Shown: positions 8,096-17,241, counted from the stretch's first letter. The stretch is 47,802 nt of DNA from Phocaeicola intestinalis (GCF_014837065.1 NZ_JACSPP010000026.1:1-47802); one strand, 5' to 3'. Notes: generated by a model not told the origin, from the letters alone. Translations and numbers: made by a program.

Positions 8096-9865
8096 TTATT
8101 TGTCCCAATTCGGGTTCTGTTCCAAATTCTCGTTCAACAATAAGTCGCCTGTTGGCAGAGGATACAGATAATCACGCGATTCATCGAATTGTTTTGTATT
8201 ATCCTTAAAACCGATTAAATTGCCGTGGTCACCTTCCGTAAGCTGAAGCACACCTCCGATTTCCACACTTTGCGCAGCGGTAGTCGAAGGGGCAGTACCC
8301 GTGTACAACATCAAATCAGGTGCACCGTCTCCATCCAAGTCAAACTCGCCTAATGACGGGAAATACATACCGATAAAATGAGGTTCCAGCAATTTGCCGG
8401 CTTTCCACCTCACGAGGTCATCCCAACGGAAACCTTCCATTACCAACTCAATCCGCCGTTCTCTTCTGATTTCCAATATGATTCCTTGGTTGCTTCCCGA
8501 TACATTCGGATACAAGGCTGCCAATACCGCATCGGGCGACTGATTAGCGGATGTCATATCTAAATTAGGCATACTGACCCGACTGCGTATCAGCCGGATA
8601 GTACGGTCTATATCATCTTGCGTAATAATGCCCAGTTCAGCTTTTGCTTCCGCATAGTTCAACAAGACTTCAGCATAACGGATAAACGCAACATCCTGAT
8701 ACGAAGCTCCGTCACCGTCTTGCGTTTCGTCAGACAAGAACTTACATAGCTGATAACCTGTCATCGTAGCTGCAAAATCAGGAAGCAAGGTCGCTGTTCC
8801 GCCTATACGTTGATACCCCAAGGAACGGATTGTCTGCGCCAAACGGCGGTCACGGCTCTGCATTTCATCATAGAATCCCATTGTGGCATATCCTGTCTTG
8901 CTTGTAAAAGGCATTCCGTTCAGTTGGAGGTAGGAGTCTACCAAGTCTTTTGTCAGGCCGATGTCACGTTGGGTACGTGATGTCAAGTAATAGTTCACAT
9001 TATGCATCTGGTTCAAAGTCAACGAATAACGGCGTCCCAAAATCACTTCATCCTCTTTTAATGTAGAAGCGAACAAATCCCGATAGTCCGTATCCGGATT
9101 GCCTGTACTATACAAGGTATAGCCTGATTCGTCCATCACTCTTCCTGCAGCTTCGTAAGCTTTCTGTAGCAATGTATCACTTCCTTGTATACCCAACTCT
9201 GTATGATATTTACGGAAAGTACCTTCATACAAACAAACACGGGAGAGAAGGGCCAATGCCGTCCAGCGGGTTACCTGATCAGAAGCACGTTCGTCCCCCA
9301 ACTTGTCTACGGCTATCTCCAAATCCTGTATAATCTTGCTTACAACAAATTCACGGCTATCACGCGCTTTATACAATAAATCGATGTCACCGGTCTGAAT
9401 AACCGTTTCATACCAAGGCACGTCGCCGAAGCGTTTTACTTTGTCGAAATAGAACCACGCACGGAAGAACCGGGCTACTCCTTCATACTTATCGCGCCCC
9501 GCTTCATCGGTACAGCGTTGGTAATTGTCGAAAAACAAGTTTATTTCACGCAGATCTTCCCAATCCCAGCCTCCGCTTCCTGTTTCGGAAGGAAGAATCC
9601 GTTCGTGGCTGCGCTGCTCATCCGGTATGCTGGAATACAGCACATTATCCGTCTTCAGGTCTGCATCGATAATGTTACGGATAGAAGGAAGCTGTTCATA
9701 AAAACCGTTTGTGTACAGTCTCAGGTCATCTGCCGTCTTAAATGAATTTTCCGGCGAGATTTCCGCAATGGGATAACGGTCCAGAAAGGAATCGTTACAG
9801 GAAACCGTCAATATGCTTCCCACAAAAAGGGAAACCAATTTGATTGTACTATATTTCTTTTTCAT
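8096..9865 (-). CDS. SusD/RagB-family nutrient-binding lipoprotein
   Basis: The surface lipoprotein lid partner of the upstream SusC transporter. It has a signal peptide with lipobox TVSC (Cys23) followed by NDSFLDRYP and the ISPENSFKTADDL segment common in SusD N-termini. The helical TPR-like region includes the RFFRAWFYFDKVKRFGDVPW motif. The C-terminal part has the IRRERRIELVMEGFRWDDLVRWK block and ends in the usual YLYPLPTGDLLLNENLEQNPNW. At 589 residues it is typical. It starts 12 bp after susC. The bound ligand cannot be read from sequence. The adjacent phosphodiesterases suggest a glycerophospho-compound rather than a glycan. Confidence 0.95.
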   Translation of the reverse strand: MKKKYSTIKLVSLFVGSILTVSCNDSFLDRYPIAEISPENSFKTADDLRLYTNGFYEQLPSIRNIIDADLKTDNVLYSSIPDEQRSHERILPSETGSGGWDWEDLREINLFFDNYQRCTDEAGRDKYEGVARFFRAWFYFDKVKRFGDVPWYETVIQTGDIDLLYKARDSREFVVSKIIQDLEIAVDKLGDERASDQVTRWTALALLSRVCLYEGTFRKYHTELGIQGSDTLLQKAYEAAGRVMDESGYTLYSTGNPDTDYRDLFASTLKEDEVILGRRYSLTLNQMHNVNYYLTSRTQRDIGLTKDLVDSYLQLNGMPFTSKTGYATMGFYDEMQSRDRRLAQTIRSLGYQRIGGTATLLPDFAATMTGYQLCKFLSDETQDGDGASYQDVAFIRYAEVLLNYAEAKAELGIITQDDIDRTIRLIRSRVSMPNLDMTSANQSPDAVLAALYPNVSGSNQGIILEIRRERRIELVMEGFRWDDLVRWKAGKLLEPHFIGMYFPSLGEFDLDGDGAPDLMLYTGTAPSTTAAQSVEIGGVLQLTEGDHGNLIGFKDNTKQFDESRDYLYPLPTGDLLLNENLEQNPNWDK

Positions 9866-9877
9866 AACTGATATTCT

Positions 9878-12800
9878 TTAGAATTTAATGTCAAAACCAA
9901 AGGCAAATGTCTTGCTGAAAGGATAAGCATTGCCATTACCCAATTGTTCAGGGTCGACAGTACGGTCTGGATTATTCTTGTACAGCGGAGAGAATGTCAG
10001 GATATTCTCGCCGGACACATACATGCGGATGCTTCTGATAATCTTCAGCTTCTGGCAAATCCGTTCGGGCAAGGTATATCCAAGAGTAATGTTTTTCAAA
10101 CGCACGTATGCTGCATTCTGAAGATATTTATCCGAAACAACTCTTAATTGTGAGCCTTCGTAATCGCCACCTTCATTGGCTGCATAAACAGCCAGACGCG
10201 GGAAATAGGCATCCGGATTATCCGGTGTCCACGACATGGATTCGATGCTTTTCGGATAGAAGTTCAGGTACTGTCGGGTGAAAGGTCCCCAGAAATAACC
10301 GTTGTCATCGCCCGGCCACCAGTCTTGTTTTAATACACCCTGGAAGAATGCGGAGAAATCGATACCCCGATAATTGAACCCTAAATTGACACCCAAGGAA
10401 TATCTTGGTGTGGTATTTCCAATCCGACGCAAATCGCCGTGATCGCTCAATGTCTGTTTTCCCGGAGTGATTGAACCGTCTTCATCAATGTCCTTGAACT
10501 TCAAGTCGCCCGCTACAGGATGGTTTACCAGATAATAGTTGCGTATGCGCTGGTTCACCAGCAGCTGGTCGGCATGAGTCAGATATTCGTCATCGGTCTG
10601 GAAGAAACCTTCAATCGTATATCCCCATACTTCTCCCAGTTCTTTTCCTACATAGAAATCATCAATGTTCCCGCTCGGATTGTCGAACCGGGTAATAACC
10701 GTACGGTTATCTGCAAGGTTTACCCCGATATTATATTCGAAAGGAGCATCCCATAAGGTAAAGCGGTCTCTCCAGTTTACCGACAACTCAAAACCTCTGG
10801 TACGCAAGTCGGCTGCATTTTCTTGCGGTTCTTCCGTACCGAACACGGCAGGAAGCTCCTTGCCTTGCGTCAACATATCGCGTGTGTCACGCTGATACCA
10901 GTCGAACGAAGCCGAAAGACGGTTGTTGAAGAAGGACAGGTCAATACCGGCATTAATGGTTTGGGATTTTTCCCAAGTAAAATTAGAAGAGATAGCATCG
11001 GGAGTACTCAAGTAACTCAAGTTTGCCCCATTTACAATATAATTTCCTTGGCTCACTTTCATTTTAGCGATATAATCGTACTCGCCTACATTCTGGTTGC
11101 CCAATGTACCGAATGACAAACGCAGTTTCAGATTGTCCATCCACGAACGCAAAGGTTCGAAGAACTTCTCTTCGCTTACTCTCCAAGCTACTGATCCAGA
11201 GGGGAATATACCCAGACGATTATCATGAGGAAACTTGGACGACAAATCGAAACGTCCGTTGAACTCAATCAAATACTTCCCTTTATAATCGTAATTGAAC
11301 CGATAGAAAGCGGCACGGATGGCCCATTCTGCTTTCGAACCCAGCAGCTCGATATTCTCGCCGGTCGCCAAATTAAATGAACCTAAATCTTCCGAGATGG
11401 GTCCGCTGCGCATAGCTACCGTACGCTCCCAGTGTCTCCACTCCTGATTAAACCCGACCATCGCTTTCAGGTTATGCTTATCATTGAAGGTATGGTTATA
11501 AGTAGCAAATGCATTGATGGCCTGATATTGCGAATGCCAGTGTCTTTCCTTGTACAATTCTGTATTGGGCTTATAGTCGGTCACTCCCTCTCCGCCCGGC
11601 TGGTTCGTATGAGGAGTAGATACACGCAACTGGCGTGAGAACGGACTTTCCTTACGGAATGTATAATCAGCGTTCAAGTCCAGTCCTTTAATAGGAGTGT
11701 ATTGTATACTGAATGTATTCATCAGGTCATATTCCGAATCCGTTCCGTGGCTCTTTCCGTAAGTCAAATCAGCGAAAGTACCGTCGGCAATATCACGCCC
11801 CGGTGCATACGGACTGTTTATCATAATGCTTCCGTCAGGATTGTGAGGCAAATACAACGGCGAAGCATGGTAAGTGTATTTCCGCCAGTCTTCATCGTTA
11901 TTGTTTCCGCTCATATCGCGGGCGTTGGTCACCGGATAATCGTAATCGCTCATATAAATATTGGTAGAGTTGGTGAACTTCAGGTTATCCAGTATCTGAA
12001 AATCCACCTTCGAGCGCAACGTGTAGCTTTTCATCTTGTCGGGATTGATGCGGTAGATACCGTCGCGCGAATAGAAGCGTCCCGACAAGTAATAGCGCAC
12101 GCGGTCGGAGCCTCCGGAGATGTTCAGGTTATGTTCCATCGAAGGCTGGTTGCTGCGGAAAATATAATTCCACCAGTCCGTATTACCGTAATGCACATAC
12201 CGTTCTACACCATCTATGGTCTTTATCAGCACACTGGGAAGCGACGGGTCTTTCTTACGCGCCTCCATATAAGCATAATCTTCTTCGGTATAGCCTAAAT
12301 AGGTACTCGTGTTTTCCATCAGGCTCAGCTTATCACTCAACCGTGCCCATTCCAACCCGTCTGTAATGAAATTGTCGGTATTAATGGTCGGATTGCTCCA
12401 TGCAAAATGATTGGAGTAGTTCACCTGTATCTTCCCTTTCTCGGGATTCTTGGTCGTAACCAATACCACACCAAATGCGGCGCGTGCTCCGTAAATGGCA
12501 GCCGAAGAAGCATCCTTCAGAACCGTAACCGAAGCGATGTCCTTCGGGTTGATGTAGTTCATATCCCCTTCTACACCATCAATCAGCACCAGCGGTTCGC
12601 CTCCGTTGATAGAACCTTCGCCACGCACATTGAACGAGGCTTTCTTGTTAATCGCACCGTCGCTGAACGACACATTGAAGTTGGGGATAAGTCCTTGCAG
12701 GGCAGACCCCGTATTGGCGCTGATGCGGTGCTCTATCTCCTTGGACGAAATCTGCGCTACGGAACCCGACAAGTTCGCCTTCTTCGCCGTACCATATCCT

Positions 12801-13387
12801 ACAACCACCACTTCTTCCAATACTTCGGTATCTTCTTTCAATACAACATTCGCCAACGCTTTGTCTGTAGCCTTGAACGCCAGTGTCTTGTAACCAATGT
12901 AAGAAATATCTATCATCGCATCTTGAGGCACATCGGCAATAGAGAAATTACCGTCCATATCGGTAATGGTTCCGTTTGAACTTCCCCTTACCAATACACT
13001 GGCACCGATAACGGGAATGCCGGTTTCATCGGTCACCACCCCCGATACAGTAAGGCTTTTGTCGCTTTTAGATGTTTCCTTAACCTGCTTCTTTGAAATA
13101 ATAATCATCTTGTCCTGTACAATCCACGTTAATTGCGGTCCCAGGATTTTCGACATTACTTCATCCAAAGAAGAGTTCTGGAATGATGCATTCACTTTCC
13201 GGTTCACATCCACTTCGTCTGTCTTGTAAACAACAGACAATCCCGTCTGGCTTTCCACCTCTTTCAATACGGTCTTCAGCGGCGTGTCATTGAAGCTCTT
13301 GCTCACGGTCTGAGCATTCAATGCCAAAACACCCCAGCCGAATGAAAGGCACAGGAACAGCCTGAGAAAACATTTTCGGTTGTTCAT
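9878..13387 (-). CDS. SusC/RagA TonB-dependent transporter with STN signalling domain
   Basis: A 1169-residue outer membrane transporter. In order: signal peptide to about residue 26; an STN (secretin/TonB short N-terminal) domain at about 30-100; a carboxypeptidase-regulatory-like domain at about 112-187 (GVVTDETGIPVIGASVLV); a TonB-box region EVLEEVVVVGYG at about 188-199; a plug with VLKDASSAAIYGARAAFGV; and a 22-strand barrel ending in FGFDIKF. The STN domain is characteristic of transporters that signal ligand occupancy to a FecR anti-sigma factor, which fits fecR directly upstream with an 11-bp gap and the ECF sigma gene beyond. It imports the locus substrate using TonB energy. Confidence 0.97.
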   Translation of the reverse strand: MNNRKCFLRLFLCLSFGWGVLALNAQTVSKSFNDTPLKTVLKEVESQTGLSVVYKTDEVDVNRKVNASFQNSSLDEVMSKILGPQLTWIVQDKMIIISKKQVKETSKSDKSLTVSGVVTDETGIPVIGASVLVRGSSNGTITDMDGNFSIADVPQDAMIDISYIGYKTLAFKATDKALANVVLKEDTEVLEEVVVVGYGTAKKANLSGSVAQISSKEIEHRISANTGSALQGLIPNFNVSFSDGAINKKASFNVRGEGSINGGEPLVLIDGVEGDMNYINPKDIASVTVLKDASSAAIYGARAAFGVVLVTTKNPEKGKIQVNYSNHFAWSNPTINTDNFITDGLEWARLSDKLSLMENTSTYLGYTEEDYAYMEARKKDPSLPSVLIKTIDGVERYVHYGNTDWWNYIFRSNQPSMEHNLNISGGSDRVRYYLSGRFYSRDGIYRINPDKMKSYTLRSKVDFQILDNLKFTNSTNIYMSDYDYPVTNARDMSGNNNDEDWRKYTYHASPLYLPHNPDGSIMINSPYAPGRDIADGTFADLTYGKSHGTDSEYDLMNTFSIQYTPIKGLDLNADYTFRKESPFSRQLRVSTPHTNQPGGEGVTDYKPNTELYKERHWHSQYQAINAFATYNHTFNDKHNLKAMVGFNQEWRHWERTVAMRSGPISEDLGSFNLATGENIELLGSKAEWAIRAAFYRFNYDYKGKYLIEFNGRFDLSSKFPHDNRLGIFPSGSVAWRVSEEKFFEPLRSWMDNLKLRLSFGTLGNQNVGEYDYIAKMKVSQGNYIVNGANLSYLSTPDAISSNFTWEKSQTINAGIDLSFFNNRLSASFDWYQRDTRDMLTQGKELPAVFGTEEPQENAADLRTRGFELSVNWRDRFTLWDAPFEYNIGVNLADNRTVITRFDNPSGNIDDFYVGKELGEVWGYTIEGFFQTDDEYLTHADQLLVNQRIRNYYLVNHPVAGDLKFKDIDEDGSITPGKQTLSDHGDLRRIGNTTPRYSLGVNLGFNYRGIDFSAFFQGVLKQDWWPGDDNGYFWGPFTRQYLNFYPKSIESMSWTPDNPDAYFPRLAVYAANEGGDYEGSQLRVVSDKYLQNAAYVRLKNITLGYTLPERICQKLKIIRSIRMYVSGENILTFSPLYKNNPDRTVDPEQLGNGNAYPFSKTFAFGFDIKF

Positions 13388-13398
13388 AGTTTAAAATT

Positions 13399-14397
13399 TT
13401 AATGATTAATTGATGTTATATGATAACTCTGATTTTCTTTCTTTACCGAAAAGGGAATAATCTTTTGAAGAGCATCAAACACTTGCTCCAATGTTTCTTC
13501 ATTACGTAAGGAAACACTAAACGTCTGATGACTCAAGACCTCATCATCTACATAAATCCGGACATCGAAACGGCGGGAAAGCCGCATCATCAATTCCTGG
13601 AAAGTTATGTTATCATCTACCAGCTGATTGTTCGTCCAGGCATTCGACTGAGCGGCATTAACCCGCGAATGTTGCAATTCTCCAGTACTCTTTATCAGCT
13701 TCATCTCCTCGCCTGGCTGCATATCGACTGATTCGTCCTTATAATTCACTGTTACTTTTCCTTCTATCAATGTAGTAGAAATAAAAGGGTCCTCCTCGTA
13801 TGCCGACACATTGAATTTAGTACCTTTCACCACGACATCATACCCATGTGTATGGACTGTAAACGGAACACCTCCGTTTTGTTTCACTTCGAAATATCCT
13901 TCCCCATCTAGCACGACCACACGGTTTTTCGCATTGAAGCCGGTAGAATACTTCAAGGTAGACCCACTGTTCAACCAGACCGAAGAACCGTCTGCCAAAA
14001 GAAGCCTTGTCTTATCGCCCAAGGGAGTCTCATTCACAAAATAAGATACTTCCATTCCGGTATGGACATTGCGGTAAAGTATGGCTACTGATAAGCAAAC
14101 CAATACCAATACTACAGCAACAAAAGAAAACATACGCCGGAAAGTGAACCGATGTTTCGGAAACATAGGCATTGCGGCCTCATTGGCAAGCATCCGTGTA
14201 TGAAGACGCTTCCATTGTCTCTCCACATCGGCATTTGTCTGCCCTGAATTCAACCACTCGCGTTCCCATTTCCGAAACAACGTGAAATGACGGGAATTTT
14301 CATTGATGAAATCAAACAAAACACTTTCTGCATCCCTCGGAATTTTCCCCTCGAAATACAAAAAAGCCAAGTTACGTATATAAGAAAGTCTATCCAT
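13399..14397 (-). CDS. FecR-family anti-sigma factor
   Basis: An inner-membrane regulator that holds the ECF sigma factor inactive until the STN domain of the SusC partner signals. The N-terminal cytoplasmic part (about 1-85) includes the WEREWLNSGQ helix. A single transmembrane segment spans about 89-108. The periplasmic FecR domain (about 118-215) has the LLLADGSSVWLNSGSTLKY signature and is followed by a DUF4974 domain near 255-330. The 332-residue length is normal. It begins the operon that continues with susC 11 bp later. A 389-bp leader containing a triple palindrome separates it from the sigma gene. Confidence 0.95.
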   Translation of the reverse strand: MDRLSYIRNLAFLYFEGKIPRDAESVLFDFINENSRHFTLFRKWEREWLNSGQTNADVERQWKRLHTRMLANEAAMPMFPKHRFTFRRMFSFVAVVLVLVCLSVAILYRNVHTGMEVSYFVNETPLGDKTRLLLADGSSVWLNSGSTLKYSTGFNAKNRVVVLDGEGYFEVKQNGGVPFTVHTHGYDVVVKGTKFNVSAYEEDPFISTTLIEGKVTVNYKDESVDMQPGEEMKLIKSTGELQHSRVNAAQSNAWTNNQLVDDNITFQELMMRLSRRFDVRIYVDDEVLSHQTFSVSLRNEETLEQVFDALQKIIPFSVKKENQSYHITSINH

Positions 14398-14786
14398 AAA
14401 ATTCGTTTTCTATAGATAGAACAATCTGAAAGATAATTACCCAACCCCCCCAATGCATTTTTCTCAAAAATTTTTTTTGAATCAGTACATCAGAAATTGT
14501 TTTGAATTTATCGTGTACTTATACTATGCGCGGTATGCATTTGTGCATTTTGTTGATGTCACAATTCCTGTATGCTGTCTCCGTTCCGTTCACCGCGCAT
14601 TACTAAACTGTACTTTGTCAGACTCAGATGATTTAAAAGGTTGTCGTTATTATCTTCTTCTCCCAGCGCAGATAACTTCGTCTGGTATAAGATTAATAAT
14701 CTTCCGCTTGTAAGATTAATAATCTTGCAGCCTGAAGATTAATAATCTTACAGCGGATGGACTTATTGCTTTCTTAAAAACAGGCT
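14398..14786. other. Intergenic region between ECF sigma gene and fecR
   Basis: This 389-bp gap holds no credible gene. It contains the 23-bp-period triple palindrome (14689-14749), a 19-base exact match to the left end of the MITE-like element at 21175 (14499-14517), a C-rich stretch at 14440-14450 whose minus-strand copy is G-rich in the fecR leader, and a T/A-rich run near 14460-14480. A promoter for fecR must lie here, perhaps one read by the ECF sigma itself, but I see no recognisable consensus. Confidence 0.6.
14689..14749. repeat. Triple 15-bp palindrome, 23-bp period (copy 1)
   Basis: Three exact copies of AAGATTAATAATCTT start at 14689, 14712 and 14735, spaced exactly 23 bp, with unrelated 8-base spacers. 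Each is a 7-bp inverted repeat around a central A. The outer spacers also pair (CCGC at 14704-14707 with GCGG at 14753-14756), so the second and third units can fold into a larger stem-loop. The same architecture recurs at 28876-28936. Confidence 0.9.
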
Positions 14787-15428
14787 CTACTTGAAAAGCA
14801 AAAAAGACATAATAATAAGGTAGTGACTGTAAGACGTGTTGTCCTTCAAATAATCAGAAATAACCTTAAGAGACTTGGAGATATGCTTCTCTACCGCTGT
14901 TGTAGATATGCCCAACATTTCAGCTATCTCCCGATTTTTCAACCCTTTAAAACGGCTAAGCAAAAATATTTCCCGAGAACGGGGAGACAATTGTGACAAG
15001 GCTTTATCTATCTGAACTTTCAAGTCTTCATATAATATAGGCTCGTCGGCACTCAACATCAGGTCGGCAGAATATAATCTTTCTTCGCCATCCAATATGT
15101 TCAGATAGTCAATAGAAACATGATGCACCAACGCTGTATGTTTCAGATAATTCAAACAAGCATTACGAACCATTAGGAAAAGCAGAGAACCTAGAGATAC
15201 CGCAGACAACATTTGCCTTCTCTCCCAGAAAGTCATAAAACATTCTTGAAGAATATCTTCCGCAGTCTCTTCGTCACGCACAAACCGTATAGCATATCCT
15301 AGCAATCTCGGATAAAACCGCTTGAACAGATATTCAAAAGCTGCATGATCACTTTGCTTTAAGTCACTCAGCAAATCTTCTTCTGTAGAAAAACGATAGA
15401 TATTCGGTTGATTCAGTTGTACTACCAT
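14787..15428 (-). CDS. ECF-type RNA polymerase sigma-70 factor
   Basis: A 213-residue extracytoplasmic-function sigma factor. Region 2 lies at about 30-75 (LFKRFYPRLLGYAIRFVRD then EDILQECFMTFWERR). Region 4 lies at about 135-190 (LSPRSREIFLLSRFKGL followed by the helix-turn-helix NREIAEMLGISTTAVEKHI). It belongs to the Bacteroides family paired with FecR proteins. Its expected targets are the fecR-susC operon promoter and possibly its own. The C-terminus ends in a hydrophobic tail (HYLIIMSFLLF), which is somewhat unusual. A TAACTTTG -7 element lies at 15464-15471 on the minus strand. It is divergent from the sigma-54 regulator. Confidence 0.96.
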   Translation of the reverse strand: MVVQLNQPNIYRFSTEEDLLSDLKQSDHAAFEYLFKRFYPRLLGYAIRFVRDEETAEDILQECFMTFWERRQMLSAVSLGSLLFLMVRNACLNYLKHTALVHHVSIDYLNILDGEERLYSADLMLSADEPILYEDLKVQIDKALSQLSPRSREIFLLSRFKGLKNREIAEMLGISTTAVEKHISKSLKVISDYLKDNTSYSHYLIIMSFLLFK

Positions 15429-15463
15429 ATTATATTTCCTAATTTATACAAATTCGTATGTCA

Positions 15464-15471
15464 CAAAGTTA
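15464..15471 (-). promoter_or_regulatory. Predicted -7 element for the ECF sigma gene
   Basis: On the minus strand this reads TAACTTTG, matching TAnnTTTG, 36 bases before the sigma ATG. No -33 TTTG is visible at the expected distance. Confidence 0.5.
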
Positions 15472-15706
15472 AAGAATTAGTTTCATTCCTTGTCTAAATT
15501 TCTACAAATATTTCTCCATAATCCCGCAAAATTGCTATCATCCATCATTTTTGTTAAAATTCTGTTTCACTCAGAAAGTATTTTGAATTTGTCATGTAAT
15601 GATTGGAAATGAGTGTCCGAGACATTTTTGCTTTTGCGATATGACAAACCCTATAACCCGGTAACGAAAAAACAAGCAAAAGACTCTCCACTTTCCGAAA
15701 AAATAG

Positions 15707-15714
15707 TATCTTTG
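15707..15714 (+). promoter_or_regulatory. Predicted -7 element for the sigma-54 regulator gene
   Basis: TATCTTTG matches TAnnTTTG and lies about 50 bases upstream of the ATG at 15764. This suggests transcription by the housekeeping sigma. Confidence 0.5.
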
Positions 15715-15763
15715 TCACAAGATCAAGGTATCTTTATTTTTCACAAAAAGCAAACTATAATCT

Positions 15764-17110
15764 ATGGCATCGTCTATACTGATAGTGGAAGATGATTTGG
15801 TTTTTTCAACCATGATGAAAACATGGCTGACGAAAAAGGGATTCGAAGTAGACACGGCAAGTACCAATGCACGGGCACGGAAGCTGCTTGCCGAACACAG
15901 GTATGACCTGATTCTGTCCGACCTGAGACTACCCGACCAAGACGGCATCCACCTGCTGGCATGGCTGCGGAACCGGTCTTGCCATACCCCCCTCATCATC
16001 ATGACCAGCTATGCGGAAATACAAAGTGCCGTAGAGGCCATGAAGCAAGGAGCAAGCGACTACATCGCCAAACCCGTACAACCCGACGAACTGCTGAAGA
16101 AAATAAAAGAAGCTGTCGAAAATGCGGAAGCGCCTGCCGCCCCGGGAAGTGAAAAAACGGCTCCACCTGTCACACAAAACTTCCTGGAAGGGGAAAGCGA
16201 AGCGGCACACCAACTGTTCAACTATGTACGCCTGGTAGCTCCCACGCAAATGTCGGTGCTGATAAACGGCGCAAGCGGAACGGGCAAAGAATACGTGGCA
16301 CACCGCATCCACGAACTGAGCAAACGTAACGGCAAACCGTTTATCGCCATTGATTGCGGCTCAATCCCCAAAGACCTGGCAGCATCAGAGTTTTTCGGAC
16401 ACGTAAAAGGCTCATTTACAGGAGCACTGACCGACAAGGTGGGTGCTTTCGAAGAAGCAAACGGAGGCACACTCTTTCTGGACGAAATAGGAAACCTGAG
16501 CTACGAAGTACAAATACAGTTGCTGCGTGCTTTGCAAGAACGGCGCATCCGCCGCATCGGTTCGACCAAAGAAATCGAAGTGGACGTACGCCTTATCTGT
16601 GCCACCAACGAAAACCTGAAAGAGGGCATTGCCAAAGGGACTTTCCGCGAAGACCTGTACCACCGCATCAACGAGTTTACCCTACGCATGCCCGACCTGA
16701 AAGAACGCCGGGAAGACATCCTGCTCTTTGCCAATTTCTTCCTCGACCAGGCAAACCGCGAACTGGAACGCAACCTGACCGGATTTGACGCGGCGGCAAG
16801 CGAAGCACTCCAACGCTATCCGTGGCCAGGCAACCTGCGCCAGCTGAAAAACGTAGTAAAACGTGCCACACTGCTGGCACAAGGCAACTTCATCACTCCA
16901 CTGGAACTGGGGGAAGACATACTGAATCCGCCGGCAGAAACCAACGACACACCATTCAGCCTGCACAATGGGGAACAGGAAAAACAGCGCATCCTGCACG
17001 CCCTGCAACGTACCGGAAACAACAAAAGCAAGGCGGCACAACTGCTGGGCATAGACCGGAAAACGTTATACAACAAAATGAAACTGTATAACATGATGAA
17101 TAATGAATGA
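15764..17110 (+). CDS. Sigma-54-dependent NtrC-family response regulator
   Basis: A 448-residue enhancer-binding protein. The receiver domain (about 1-120) has acidic residues E9-D10-D11, phospho-acceptor D53 (LSDLRLP), T81 and K103. The AAA+ domain (about 138-370) has Walker A GASGTGK (169-175), a sigma-54 contact loop reading GSFTGA (216-221) instead of the canonical GAFTGA, and Walker B GGTLFLDEI (234-242). A Fis-type helix-turn-helix closes the protein (KSKAAQLLGIDRKTLYNKM, about 422-440). It would remodel RpoN-RNA polymerase at -24/-12 promoters. No histidine kinase gene is adjacent. A candidate target promoter and paired operator-like sites lie immediately downstream. Confidence 0.96.
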   Translation: MASSILIVEDDLVFSTMMKTWLTKKGFEVDTASTNARARKLLAEHRYDLILSDLRLPDQDGIHLLAWLRNRSCHTPLIIMTSYAEIQSAVEAMKQGASDYIAKPVQPDELLKKIKEAVENAEAPAAPGSEKTAPPVTQNFLEGESEAAHQLFNYVRLVAPTQMSVLINGASGTGKEYVAHRIHELSKRNGKPFIAIDCGSIPKDLAASEFFGHVKGSFTGALTDKVGAFEEANGGTLFLDEIGNLSYEVQIQLLRALQERRIRRIGSTKEIEVDVRLICATNENLKEGIAKGTFREDLYHRINEFTLRMPDLKERREDILLFANFFLDQANRELERNLTGFDAAASEALQRYPWPGNLRQLKNVVKRATLLAQGNFITPLELGEDILNPPAETNDTPFSLHNGEQEKQRILHALQRTGNNKSKAAQLLGIDRKTLYNKMKLYNMMNNE

Positions 17111-17128
17111 ACTTGAAGCCCGCATATG

Positions 17129-17145
17129 TGTGGAATAATTCCACA
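17129..17145. promoter_or_regulatory. Candidate enhancer-binding-protein site 1
   Basis: TGTGGAATAATTCCACA is a perfect 8-bp inverted repeat around a central A. It starts 18 bases after the regulator stop and lies about 98 bp upstream of the sigma-54 promoter, a normal position for an upstream activator site. There is no T-run, so it does not look like a terminator. Confidence 0.6.
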
Positions 17146-17149
17146 ATAT

Positions 17150-17166
17150 TGTGACAGATTTCCACA
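17150..17166. promoter_or_regulatory. Candidate enhancer-binding-protein site 2
   Basis: TGTGACAGATTTCCACA matches site 1 at 13 of 17 positions, with intact outer half-sites. The centres of the two sites are 21 bp apart, two helical turns, which puts them on the same DNA face as is usual for tandem activator sites. Confidence 0.55.
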
Positions 17167-17241
17167 CATTCCCCACATCCCTCTTCAAGCCAAATCCGGG
17201 CACAAGGCTCATTATCAGCACCCTGGGAAAGTCCAACGGAC

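Larger units (their letters stand above)
15429..15763. other. Divergent intergenic region between ECF sigma and NtrC-type regulator
   Basis: This 335-bp region has no gene. It carries opposing -7 elements (15464-15471 minus, 15707-15714 plus). It also carries, at about 15579-15645, a diverged relative of the left end of the 21175 MITE-like element, starting TATTTTGAATTTGTCATGTA. Confidence 0.6.

Noticed and set aside
15613..15795. A 60-residue frame before the sigma-54 regulator
   Set aside because: It overlaps the promoter and the regulator start and encodes nothing recognisable.
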